From the NCBI GenBank assembly GCA_003220935.1, contig QHTT01000094.1, forward strand, positions 62,834 through 102,893: 40,060 bases of DNA, written 5' to 3'. Positions within the stretch are counted from its first letter, which is position 1; each line of letters starts with the position of its first letter. This DNA comes from Gemmatimonadota bacterium. GTDB taxonomy: Bacteria; Gemmatimonadota; Gemmatimonadetes; Gemmatimonadales; GWC2-71-9. The notes beneath the pieces were generated by a model, which was not told the origin of the DNA, made no database searches, and saw nothing but the letters and a program-made list of their open reading frames with translations. Shown in pieces: positions 32,103-40,060 of this stretch. A program made the position numbers and the translations under genes.

Positions 32103-33623
32103 ATGACCACCATCGCACCGGCTCAATCCAAGATCACCTACACGTCCGCGAGCGTCGACTGGGAGCTGTTTCACCGCCAGTTCGACGACGCGCTGGCGCG
32201 CGTGCGGGGGCAGCTGGGCGGGGACTATCCGCTCTACATCGCCGGGGAGGCAGTGCCGTCGCCCGCACCCCCGATCATCGACCGCTCGCCCATCGACACC
32301 GGTGTCGTGCTCGGCCGCTTTACTGCCGCGACGCCCCCGCAGGTCGACCGCGCGGTCTCGGCTGCGCGGGCGGGGCAGCCGGCGTGGATGCACGGCGGCT
32401 GGCGGGAACGGGTCGCGATCCTGCGGCGCGCTGCCGGCCTGGTGCGCGAGCGTAAGTTCGAGCTCGCGGCGATCATGAGCCTCGAGGTCGGCAAAGCCCG
32501 CGTCGAAGCGATGGGGGACGCCGAGGAGGCGGCCGATCTGATCGACTACTACTGCCAGCAGGTGGAGGACGCGAACGGGTTCGTACGCCAGATGGCGCGG
32601 GTCACACCCGTCGAGCACAACACCGACTTGCTGCGGCCGTACGGAGTGTTCGCCTGCATCGCTCCCTTCAACTTCCCGCTCGCGCTCTCAACCGGTATGT
32701 CGTCGGCCGCGCTGGTCGCGGGGAACGCCGTGGTGTACAAGCCGGCGGAGGAGGCGTCGTGGACGGGGCTCAAGCTGTACGAGATCTACCGTGACGCCGG
32801 GCTCCCGCCGGGCGTGTTCAACTACCTGTCCGGGTACGGGCCTGAGGCAGGTGAGACCCTGTGGCGCCACCCCGGGGTGGACGGGGTGGTGTTCACGGGC
32901 TCGAAAGCGGTCGGCCTGCGGATTCACCAGGGGCTCGCGACCCGTTGGATCAAGCCGTGCCTGCTCGAGATGGGCGGCAAGAACGCCGCGATCGTGATGG
33001 AATCAGCAGACCTGGACGCCGCCGCGGAGGGTGTCGTACGGTCGGCCTTCGGACTGCAAAACCAGAAGTGCAGCGCGACCTCGCGCGTGTACGTGCACGA
33101 ACGGGTGGCGCGGCCGTTCCTCGAGCAGCTGGTCGGCAAGACGAGGGCGCTCAAGGTGGGGGACCCGACCGAGCGGGATGTCGTGTTGGGGCCGGTGATC
33201 AACGCGGAGGCAGTAGCAAGGTTCGAGCGGGCCGTGGCGCAGGTATCGCGGGAGAAGGGGGGGGCCATCCTGCACGGGGGTGAACGGCTCAGCGGCGCAA
33301 GCTTCGAGCGCGGGCATTTCGTCGCGCCCACGATCGCGCGGCTGCCGCTTTCCTCCTCGCTCTTCTGCGACGAGCTGTTCGTGCCATTCCTGGCTGTGGC
33401 GGAGGTTTCCGGGCTCGAGCAAGCGATCGCCGAGACCAACAAAGCGGAGTACGGGCTCACGGCGGGAATCTTCTCGAACACCGGGGCGACCACCGGCGCC
33501 TGGCCCGGGGCGCAGCCGTTCACCGGATGGAAGGGCTCGGGCTCCACGGGCAAGGGCGGTTGCGGCCCGTACTACGTCGCGCAGTTCCTGCGGGAGCAGA
33601 GCCGCACGGTGATCGAGGCATGA
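32103..33623 (+). CDS. Semialdehyde dehydrogenase (P5C-dehydrogenase-like) with internal gap
   Basis: The 506-residue protein is an aldehyde dehydrogenase resembling L-glutamate gamma-semialdehyde (P5C) dehydrogenases. Active-site residues are present: Asn190 in 'APFNFPL', Glu289 in 'LEMGGKN' and catalytic Cys323 in 'NQKCSATS'. It oxidises a semialdehyde with NAD(P). Near the C-terminus 'YGLTAGIFS' is followed at once by 'NTGATTGAWPGAQ'. In the family about 24 residues normally lie between these motifs (helix plus the G-V-x-Y-V/I-N-R strand), so an in-frame deletion near 33477 is indicated. The loss would remove part of the dimer/oligomerisation region and could impair activity. ATGA overlap with the next gene. 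Confidence 0.88.
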   Translation: MTTIAPAQSKITYTSASVDWELFHRQFDDALARVRGQLGGDYPLYIAGEAVPSPAPPIIDRSPIDTGVVLGRFTAATPPQVDRAVSAARAGQPAWMHGGWRERVAILRRAAGLVRERKFELAAIMSLEVGKARVEAMGDAEEAADLIDYYCQQVEDANGFVRQMARVTPVEHNTDLLRPYGVFACIAPFNFPLALSTGMSSAALVAGNAVVYKPAEEASWTGLKLYEIYRDAGLPPGVFNYLSGYGPEAGETLWRHPGVDGVVFTGSKAVGLRIHQGLATRWIKPCLLEMGGKNAAIVMESADLDAAAEGVVRSAFGLQNQKCSATSRVYVHERVARPFLEQLVGKTRALKVGDPTERDVVLGPVINAEAVARFERAVAQVSREKGGAILHGGERLSGASFERGHFVAPTIARLPLSSSLFCDELFVPFLAVAEVSGLEQAIAETNKAEYGLTAGIFSNTGATTGAWPGAQPFTGWKGSGSTGKGGCGPYYVAQFLREQSRTVIEA

Positions 33624-34945
33624 AGGATTACCCGCGCATCGTGGTCGCCCCCCCCGGACCGAAGGCGCGGGAGATCGTGGCACGGCAGGACCGCTGGGCG
33701 TCGACGTCCTACCCCAAGGAGTACCCGCTGGTGATCGCGCGCGGCGAGCGCGCCATGGTCGAGGATGTGGACGGGAACCGCTACCTCGACTTCATGGCCG
33801 GGATTGCGGTGGCGGCGACGGGCTACGGCCACCCGACGGTGGTCCGGGCGATTCAGGAGGCTGCCGGGCGTTTCCTCCACATCTGCGGCAGTGACTTCTA
33901 CTTCGAGGGCTTCGCCGCGCTGTGCGAGCGGCTCGCCAAGCTCGCGCCGGGCCCGAGCCAGAAGCGCGTGTTCCTGGCGAACTCCGGGACCGAAGCAGTT
34001 GAGGGCGCGATCAAGCTGGCCCGGCATGCGACGGGTCGTCCGGGGCTGATCGCGTTCCTGGGGGCGTTCCACGGTCGCACCTACGGCGGCTTGAGCCTCA
34101 CCGCGAGCAAGGTGGTGCAGCGCGCCGGGTTCGCGCCGTTCCTGCCCGAGGTGCATCACGTACCGTACGGCTACCGCTACCGCTGCGACTACTGCCGCGG
34201 TGAGCCCGTGTGCACGATGCGCTGCGTGACGGTCATCGAGGACGAGCTATTCGCGAAGCAGGTCGACCCCCAGAGCGTCGCGGCGATCTTCGTGGAGCCG
34301 ATTCAGGGCGAGGGCGGCTACGTCGTCCCGCCGCCCGGCTACTTGAAGGCGCTGCGGGAGCTGTGCGACCGGCACGGGATCCTGCTGGTGTGCGACGAGG
34401 TGCAGAGCGGCATCGGGCGGACCGGAAGGATGTTCGCGTGCGAGTACGAAGGGATCGAGCCCGACGTCGTGCTGGTCGCGAAGGGCCTGGGCAGCGGCAT
34501 GCCGATCGGGGCGATCATCGCGAAGCAATCGATCATGAAGTGGCGGCCCGGCGCGCACGGCAGCACGTTCGGCGGCAACCCGGTGTGTTGCGCCGCGGCG
34601 CTCGCGACGCTGGACGTCGTCGAACGCGAGCTGCTCCCCAACGTCGCGAAGTTGGGAGAGCGGCTGCTCAGCGGCACGCGGCGCCTCCAGGAAAAATACG
34701 CCGCGATCGGCGACGTGCGGGGGCGCGGGCTGATGATCGGCGTGGAGTTCGTGAAGGACCGCGCCACGCGCGAGCCCGCGCCGGAGATCCCGCACAAACT
34801 GGTGGAGCGCGCCTTCCGGAAGGGCCTGCTGCTGCTCGGGGCGGGGAAGAGCACGCTCCGCCTCGCGCCGCCGCTCGTGGTGGACGAGGAGGACGTGGAT
34901 ACGGCGCTCCGCATCATCGACGAGTGTCTGGATGAGCTGGACTGA
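33620..34945 (+). CDS. Class III (PLP) aminotransferase, second (GABA-aminotransferase-like)
   Basis: This 441-residue protein starts at ATG 33620, overlapping the dehydrogenase stop. Hallmarks: 'ANSGTEAVEGAIKLAR', 'AFHGRT', Asp259 in 'LLVCDEVQSG', PLP lysine K288 in 'LVAKGLGSG', and 'HGSTFGGNPV'. It groups with 4-aminobutyrate and related omega-aminotransferases. Like the first aminotransferase it has a cysteine cluster (C189-x2-C-x5-C-x3-C202, 'RCDYCRGEPVC'). Sequence is complete and the length is usual. Two different aminotransferases with a dehydrogenase between suggest a two-nitrogen substrate such as a diamine or lysine; this is inference. Confidence 0.93.
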   Translation: MKDYPRIVVAPPGPKAREIVARQDRWASTSYPKEYPLVIARGERAMVEDVDGNRYLDFMAGIAVAATGYGHPTVVRAIQEAAGRFLHICGSDFYFEGFAALCERLAKLAPGPSQKRVFLANSGTEAVEGAIKLARHATGRPGLIAFLGAFHGRTYGGLSLTASKVVQRAGFAPFLPEVHHVPYGYRYRCDYCRGEPVCTMRCVTVIEDELFAKQVDPQSVAAIFVEPIQGEGGYVVPPPGYLKALRELCDRHGILLVCDEVQSGIGRTGRMFACEYEGIEPDVVLVAKGLGSGMPIGAIIAKQSIMKWRPGAHGSTFGGNPVCCAAALATLDVVERELLPNVAKLGERLLSGTRRLQEKYAAIGDVRGRGLMIGVEFVKDRATREPAPEIPHKLVERAFRKGLLLLGAGKSTLRLAPPLVVDEEDVDTALRIIDECLDELD

Positions 34946-34949
34946 AAGC

Positions 34950-34970
34950 GCCGTCGGCCGTCGGCCTTCA
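34950..34970 (+). repeat. 7-nt tandem repeat (GCCGTCG) before CoA-transferase start
   Basis: GCCGTCG, GCCGTCG, GCCTTCA at 34950, 34957 and 34964. The array occupies almost all of the 30-nt gap between the second aminotransferase and the CoA-transferase A gene. Different in sequence but equal in unit length to the array at 32063-32090. Confidence 0.7.
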
Positions 34971-34975
34971 GCGGG

Positions 34976-35908
34976 ATGCGCCGAAAGCTGATGGCGGGAA
35001 GCGCTTCCAAGGTGATGTCCATGCGCGACGCCATCGCCCGCTTCGTCCACGACGGCGACACCGTGGTCATCGAAGGGTTCACCCACCTCATCTGCTTCGC
35101 CGCGGGCCACGAGATCATCCGCCAAGGCCGCCGCGACCTCACGCTGTGCCGCCTCACGCCCGACCTGATTTATGACCAGATGATCGCCGCGGGCTGCGCC
35201 CGGAAGCTCGTCTTCTCGTGGGCCGGCAATCCCGGCGTGGGATCGCTGCACGCGTTCCGACGCGCGGTGGAGGGGAAGGGCGGGCCGCCGCTCGAGATCG
35301 AGGAGTACTCGCATTTTGGCATGGTCGCCCGCTTCGCGGCGGGCGCGGCCCGCCTCCCCTTCTGGCCGATGCGCAACTACATGGGCACTGACCTGCCGGC
35401 CGCGAATCCCCGCATCCGACACGTCACGTGCCCCTACACCGGAGCAGCCCTCGCGACCGTACCGGCACTGAACCCCGACGTGACCATCATCCATGCGCAG
35501 CGCGCTGACGCCCTCGGGAACACCCAGCTCTGGGGCCTGGTGGGCGTCCAGAAGGAGGCGGCGTTCGCCTCGGCGCACGTGATCGTGGTGGTCGAAGAGC
35601 TCGTGGAGGAGGCCGTGATCCGCTCCGACCCCAACCGCACCGCCGTCCCCGCCATGATCGTGGACGCCGTCGTGGTGGAGCCGTGGGGGGCGCACCCGTC
35701 GTACGCGCAGGGGTACTACGACCGTGACAACGATTTCTACGTCGCATGGGAGGCGATCTCGCGCGATCCGGACGCGCTCGAGCGCTACCTCGACGACTGC
35801 GTGCGCGGCGTGTCGGATCGGGCGGCGTACCTCGAGAAGCACCCGGGACTGACCGCACGGCTCAAAGCGGCAGCGCGATTCTGTTCCGGAGTGAATTACG
35901 GGTTCTGA
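34976..35908 (+). CDS. CoA-transferase subunit A (GctA/IpdA-like)
   Basis: The 310-residue product is a class I CoA-transferase alpha subunit resembling glutaconate CoA-transferase A. Conserved stretches are 'VIEGFTHLICFAAGHEIIRQ' near the N-terminus, 'FSWAGNPGVGSLHAFRRAVE', 'NPDVTIIHAQRADALGN' and 'WEAISRDPDALERYLD'. With the next gene's product it forms the enzyme that moves CoA between carboxylic acids. ATG 34976 or 34991 (MAGSASK) could be the start; no strong ribosome site separates them. It belongs to the aminotransferase operon, where it would activate the acid formed by the dehydrogenase. Confidence 0.9.
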   Translation: MRRKLMAGSASKVMSMRDAIARFVHDGDTVVIEGFTHLICFAAGHEIIRQGRRDLTLCRLTPDLIYDQMIAAGCARKLVFSWAGNPGVGSLHAFRRAVEGKGGPPLEIEEYSHFGMVARFAAGAARLPFWPMRNYMGTDLPAANPRIRHVTCPYTGAALATVPALNPDVTIIHAQRADALGNTQLWGLVGVQKEAAFASAHVIVVVEELVEEAVIRSDPNRTAVPAMIVDAVVVEPWGAHPSYAQGYYDRDNDFYVAWEAISRDPDALERYLDDCVRGVSDRAAYLEKHPGLTARLKAAARFCSGVNYGF

Positions 35909-35930
35909 CGCCGCCTACACCCCCGACGAG

Positions 35931-36674
35931 ATGATGGCGAGCGTCGCGGCGCGGGAGCTGGCCGACGGGGAGGTCGTATTCGTCGGGATCGGTCTTCCCA
36001 ACCTCGCCTGCAACTTGGCGCGCGCCACCCATGCGCCACGTCTCGTGCTGATTTACGAGTCGGGCGCCGTGGGCGCCGCACCCGAGCGGCTGCCCGTGTC
36101 GATCGGCGATCCCGCGCTGGTCACGGGCTCCCTCATGGTCTGCGGCATGGTGGACGTGTTCCAGCTGCTGCTGCAAAACGGCAGGGTCGAAGTCGGCTTC
36201 CTCGGCGGCGCGCAGGTCGACCGCTACGGCAACATCAACACGACCGTCATCGGACCGTACGCGCGGCCGACGGTCCGGCTCCCCGGCAGCGGGGGGGCGG
36301 CGGAGATCGCGATTCACGCTCAGCGCACGCTCGTAGTCTCAAAGCTCTCGCCGCGCGCGTTTCCGGAGCGGGTCGACTTCATCACGAGCCCCGGACATCG
36401 CAGCGGAGGGGTGCCTCGCACCCAGCTCGGCATGCCGGGCGCGGGACCGGTCAAAGTGATCACCGACAAGGCGGTGCTCGAGGCGGACGAGGCGACCGGC
36501 GAGCTCGTCCTGGCGGCGCTCTATCCCGGAGTGGACCCGTCCGAGGTGCAGGCAGGCGTCGGGTGGCCGCTCGGGAGCCGGCCGCGGCTGGGACGCATCG
36601 ATCCACCCACCGCGACGGACCTGCGGCTGCTCCGGCACGTGCTCGACCCCAAGCGGCTGCACCTCAAAGCATGA
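35931..36674 (+). CDS. CoA-transferase subunit B (GctB/IpdB-like)
   Basis: The 247-residue protein is the beta subunit, with 'VFVGIGLPNLACNLARATHAP', 'LIYESGAVGA' (where the catalytic Glu is expected), 'GFLGGAQVDRYGNINTTVIG' and 'SPGHRSGGVPRTQLGMPG'. It pairs with the preceding subunit. The first ATG in frame is 35931 and has no clear ribosome site. Eight codons upstream read D-A-A-Y-T-P-D-E and match the usual N-terminus of this family, so translation may really start upstream, where only ATT (35895) is available after the in-frame stop. The TGA overlaps the next ATG. Confidence 0.9.
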   Translation: MMASVAARELADGEVVFVGIGLPNLACNLARATHAPRLVLIYESGAVGAAPERLPVSIGDPALVTGSLMVCGMVDVFQLLLQNGRVEVGFLGGAQVDRYGNINTTVIGPYARPTVRLPGSGGAAEIAIHAQRTLVVSKLSPRAFPERVDFITSPGHRSGGVPRTQLGMPGAGPVKVITDKAVLEADEATGELVLAALYPGVDPSEVQAGVGWPLGSRPRLGRIDPPTATDLRLLRHVLDPKRLHLKA

Positions 36675-38419
36675 GGCGCGCCGTCGCAGTCGCCCTGTTG
36701 GTCGTCGCTGGTGCGCAGCGTCTGGGCGCGCAGGTCGACGTCGACTCCCTCGCCGCGCGGGTGCGGAAGGTCACGGACGCCTACCTCGCCGCCTACTTCG
36801 AGCGTCATCCAGAGGAGGCTACCCTCGCCGGCGTGCCCGGCGTCCGCCACGACCGCCTGCCCGACAACTCGCCAGTCGCCCGCGGGCGCTGGCAGGCGCG
36901 GGAAGATCGGTGGCTCGCGGAGCTGCGGCGGATCGATCCCGCTCTGCTCGAGGGGCGCCCCGAGTGGACGGCGTACGGCGTCATGCGCGCGTCGCTCGAG
37001 GGATCGGTGGCGACCCGGGTATGCCGGTACGAGCTCTGGAACGTGAGTCACGTGAACCGCGGCTGGTTGCCCATCGTCACGTCACTCGCCGCTGTGCAGC
37101 CGGTCGGAACCGAGGAGCTGCGCCAGCAAGCCCTCGCGCGGTGGCGGGAGATGCCTGTGTACATCGCGAGCGAGATGGCGAACCAGCGCGAGGGGCTGCG
37201 ATTGGGCTACTCCGCGCCGCAGGGGAACGTCCGTATCGTGATCAAGCAGCTCGACCAGCTGTTGGACGAGCGGATCGATCGATCGCCGCTGTATGGTCCG
37301 GCGTTGCGCGATTCCGCGCCCGGATTCGGCGACGAGCTGCGTCGCTTCATCACGAACGCCGTCGTGCCGACGATACGGCAGTACCGGCAATTCCTCGCCA
37401 AGGAGTACCTGCCGCGGGCGCGGAAGGTGATCGGCGTTTCGGCGAATCCCAACGGTGCGACGTGTTATCGGGGAGCGATTCAGGCGACGACGGGGCTCGC
37501 GCTCTCTCCCGACTCGATCCACCGGCTGGGTCGCGCGACGGTCGCCGAGCTCGAAGCAGAGATGCGAGCGATCGCCGAGCGGAGCTTCGGGTCGCGGGAC
37601 GTCACCCCGGTACTCAAGCGGCTGCGTAACGACTCCAAGTACGCGTTCCGATCGCGCGAAGCGATGCTGACGTTCGCCGAGGCGGCGTTGGAGCGGGCCC
37701 AGCTGGCGATGCCGCGCTGGTTCGGCGTCCTGCCGCGGGCGGGCGTCGTCATCCGGTCCTATGCGGCGTTCCGCGAGCGGGAGAGCGTCGGCGAGTGGGA
37801 CCCGCCCGCGGAGGACGGCAGCCGGCCCGGGATCTTCTACCTCAGCACGTACGACCCGAAGCACAAGCCCCGCGCGGACGTCGAGCCGCTCACCTTCCAC
37901 GAGACGATCCCCGGACACCACTTGCAGGGGACGATCGCGCTCGAGCGGGGCGCCGCCATTCCGGCGATCGCCCGCTACTTCTGGTCGCCGGGGTTCGGCG
38001 AGGGCTGGGGCGAATACGCCGAGCAGCTCGCCGACGAGATGGGGATCTATTCGTCGGATACAACGCGCCTCGGGGCGCTCGCCAATCTCACCCTCTCCGC
38101 CGCGCTGCTCGTCGTGGACACGGGGATCAACGCGTTCGGATGGACCCGCGACGACGGCATTCAGTACCTCGAGGCCCACACGCGCGTTGCGGAGGCGCGC
38201 GCCGCGGTGCCGGTGGATCGCTACCCCGTGTGGCCCGCGCAGGGTCTGTCCTACGCGCTGGGGCGCCTGGAGATCCGCCGGCTGCGGTCCCTCGCCGAGC
38301 AGTCGTTCGGCTCGAAGTTCGACATCAAGGCGTTTCACGATCGGCTGCTGGAGGACGGCGCGATTCCTTTGCCGATGCTGCGCGAGCAAATCGAGCGATG
38401 GCTCAGCGCGCCACGGTAG
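36671..38419 (+). CDS. Secreted DUF885 putative metal-dependent hydrolase
   Basis: ATG 36671 overlaps the preceding TGA (ATGA). The 582-residue product has a signal peptide (MRRAVAVALLVVAGAQRLGAQ) and belongs to the DUF885 family, thought to be M32-like zinc peptidases. The likely metal motif is 'HETIPGHHLQ', with 'GEGWGEYAEQL' downstream as the family's second conserved box. Length is normal. The overlap with the following gene is 22 nt, so these are probably co-transcribed. The substrate is unknown; a periplasmic peptide or ester is plausible. Confidence 0.9.
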   Translation: MRRAVAVALLVVAGAQRLGAQVDVDSLAARVRKVTDAYLAAYFERHPEEATLAGVPGVRHDRLPDNSPVARGRWQAREDRWLAELRRIDPALLEGRPEWTAYGVMRASLEGSVATRVCRYELWNVSHVNRGWLPIVTSLAAVQPVGTEELRQQALARWREMPVYIASEMANQREGLRLGYSAPQGNVRIVIKQLDQLLDERIDRSPLYGPALRDSAPGFGDELRRFITNAVVPTIRQYRQFLAKEYLPRARKVIGVSANPNGATCYRGAIQATTGLALSPDSIHRLGRATVAELEAEMRAIAERSFGSRDVTPVLKRLRNDSKYAFRSREAMLTFAEAALERAQLAMPRWFGVLPRAGVVIRSYAAFRERESVGEWDPPAEDGSRPGIFYLSTYDPKHKPRADVEPLTFHETIPGHHLQGTIALERGAAIPAIARYFWSPGFGEGWGEYAEQLADEMGIYSSDTTRLGALANLTLSAALLVVDTGINAFGWTRDDGIQYLEAHTRVAEARAAVPVDRYPVWPAQGLSYALGRLEIRRLRSLAEQSFGSKFDIKAFHDRLLEDGAIPLPMLREQIERWLSAPR

Positions 38420-40060
38420 CGATCACCGTCCTGTGCGCTGCGGCCCCACTTTCCCCCGCAGCCGCCCAACGCGAGCCGGTCCTGAAGCAAGTCGACGTGC
38501 CGCACGCCTATTACTGGCGGGAGATGTACGTCCCCCAGGTGACGAGCGGGCCCAGCGCGGTGACCTGGGCACCGGATGGGACGGCGCTGATCTACTCGAT
38601 GCAAGGCTCGCTCTGGCGCCAGCGCATCGGCTCCTCCGTCGCCGAGCAGCTCACGACCGGTCCCGGGTACGACTATCAGCCCGACTGGTCGAGCGACGGC
38701 CGGGCGGTCGCCTTCGCCCGCTACGCCAACGATGCGATCGAGCTCGAGCTGCTCGACCTGACGGCCGGCACGGTGCGAGCCTTGACGGCGAACGGCGCGG
38801 TGAACGTCGAGCCGCGCTGGTCGCCCGAAGGCGGGCGTCTCGCGTTCGTGTCGTCCTTGTACAACCTACAGCCGGTGGGACCACTATCTCTCGCCGACGT
38901 GGTCGCCGGACGGCAGTGAGCTTCTCTTCGTCTCGAACCGGGGCCACATCCACGGAACGGGCGGATTCTGGCGGATGGCGGCGCGGCCGGGCGCGGTGCC
39001 GCGGGAGGTCCGCTACGAAGAAACCACGTGGAAGGCCCGTCCCGACTGGGCCCCCGACGGCCGGCGCATCGTCTACAGCTCCTACCTCGGCGGCCAGTGG
39101 CATCAGTTGTGGCTGATGACGAGCGAAGGCGGCGATCCCTTTCCGGTCACCTACGGTGACTTCGACGCCACTGCCCCGCGCTGGTCCCACGACGGCAAGC
39201 ACATCGCCTACATCTCGAATGAGGGTGGGAACACGTCGCTGTGGGTCATCGATGTCCCGGGCGGGCGGAGACAACGGATCGAGGCGAAGGAGCGACACTA
39301 CCGCGAGGCAGTGGGGCGGCTGCGGGTCGACATCGTTGACCGGGGCGGGCATCACACGCCGGCTCGCGTTTCGGTCACCCGCCCTGACGGGCGGGGCTAT
39401 GCACCCGATGATGCCTGGCGGCATGCCGACGAGGGATTCGATCGCGCGGAGCGAGGCTTCGAATACCCGTACTTCCACTCGAGCGGCTCAGCCCAGCTGA
39501 CGGTGCCGGCGGGTCGAGTGACCGTCGACGTGTGGCGAGGGCCCGAATATCGGTGGTCGCGCGCCGACGTGACCGTGCCGGCTAATGGACGCGTGGCGCA
39601 CCGCGTCGTGCTCGAACGGCTCGCCGACCTCCCGGCCCGGGGATGGTGGAGCGGGGACCTCCACGTGCACATGAACTACGGCGGGGCGTACCGCAACACG
39701 CCGTCGCACCTGGCGTTCCAGGCACGCGCCGAGGACTTGCACGTGGTGGAGAACCTGATCGTGAACAAGGAGCAGCGGATCCCGGACCTCGCCTATTTCC
39801 GCACCGATCCCGATCCGGTCTCCCGCCCGGGGTTCCTGCTCGTGCACGGTCAGGAGTTTCACACGAGTTACTGGGGCCACGCGGCGCTGCTCGGCCTCAC
39901 CGACCACTATCTCCTTCCGGAGTACGCAGGCTACCCGAACACGGCGGCGGCGAGTCTCTACCCGACGAACGCGGCCGTCGCCGACCTGGCGCACGCCCAG
40001 GGCGCGCTCGTCGGATACGTGCACCCGTTCGAGACGGCGCCCGATCCGGCCGACACGGCG
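38398..40060 (+). pseudogene. TolB-propeller / CehA-McbA-like metallohydrolase, frame-broken and partial
   Basis: ATG 38398 overlaps the previous gene by 22 nt. The first frame encodes a signal peptide (MAQRATVAITVLCAAAPLSP) and TolB-like blades ('PDGTALIYSMQGSLWR', 'PDWSSDGRAVAFARY', 'RWSPEGGRLAFVSSLYN'), then stops at 38919. The protein continues in another frame from about 38867: 'YSRWDHYLSPTWSPDGSE', more blades, then a PHP/amidohydrolase-like part with 'WWSGDLHVHMNYGG', 'NKEQRIPD', 'HGQEFHTSYWGH' and 'GYVHPFETAPD' at the window end. The family has some 35 residues between the two parts at the switch, so a deletion of about 100 nt with frameshift is indicated at 38863-38867. The metal ligand motifs in the second part are intact. 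The 3' end is outside the window. Confidence 0.82.

Noticed and set aside
30611..32113. Minus-strand open frame of 500 codons
   Set aside because: Shadow of the first aminotransferase, which has all PLP motifs.
34247..35842. Long minus-strand open frame of 531 codons
   Set aside because: Antisense of the second aminotransferase and CoA-transferase A. Composition is His/Arg/Val-rich, as expected of high-GC shadows, with no motifs.
37082..38389. Minus-strand open frame of 435 codons
   Set aside because: Shadow of the DUF885 gene; no recognisable protein.

Overview
The window is compact, high-GC bacterial DNA with almost no intergenic space, many ATGA/GTGA start-stop overlaps and frequent GTG starts. 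Its gene mix includes secreted M14 and S9 peptidases, a DUF885 hydrolase, a TolB-propeller/CehA-like protein, BTAD-kinase fusions, TPR-CHAT proteins and a stressosome module. This best fits a Gemmatimonadota-like (or related Acidobacteriota-type) soil or environmental genome. That assignment is inferred from gene content; no rRNA or tRNA gene is present to confirm it.

Layout. (1) 1-3926: a translationally coupled regulatory operon made of an RsbS tail, RsbT, an RsbX/SpoIIE-type phosphatase, a sigma-54 activator with a degenerate receiver, and a TPR protein. (2) 3936-5549, minus strand: a small unknown protein, then tag (3-methyladenine glycosylase) coupled to an amidinotransferase/DDAH-like gene broken by an internal deletion. 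(3) 5659-6627: a quinone oxidoreductase preceded by degenerate CGTCACGC repeats. (4) 6721-10102: a class I cyclic-di-GMP riboswitch with a terminator, leading a pilin operon (FimT/GspH-, PilV/GspI-, PilW/GspJ- and PilX-like proteins, then a PilA-like pilin) and closed by a hairpin. (5) 10115-15096: an M14 carboxypeptidase diverging from a YVTN propeller protein, then a nine-copy 13-nt tandem repeat directly before an SDR gene. (6) 15097-26043: a signalling/secreted-protein island. A BTAD-pseudokinase diverges from a set of plus-strand genes: an unknown secreted protein, a cupredoxin, a zinc-ribbon membrane Ser/Thr kinase, a PKD lipoprotein, an apparently exported TPR-CHAT protease and a PPC-like secreted protein. 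(7) 26059-30576: a nitronate-monooxygenase-like flavoprotein coupled to a hotdog thioesterase, an aldo-keto reductase and an S9 peptidase. (8) 30701-36674: a catabolic operon with two class III aminotransferases flanking a semialdehyde dehydrogenase, followed by a two-subunit CoA transferase. (9) 36671-40060: a DUF885 hydrolase overlapping a frame-broken TolB/CehA-like gene that runs off the window.

The most notable points are these. The stressosome module feeds a sigma-54 activator with no phosphoacceptor. The BTAD-fused kinase has lost three catalytic residues. The TPR-CHAT protease sits among potential secreted partners. The pilin operon is under c-di-GMP control. Two families of short tandem repeats (13 nt and 7 nt) lie immediately upstream of start codons. 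Three separate genes lack 24-45 residues of conserved internal sequence, so either real microdeletions or an assembly problem should be considered. Family assignments come from motif recognition by eye; no database search was run.
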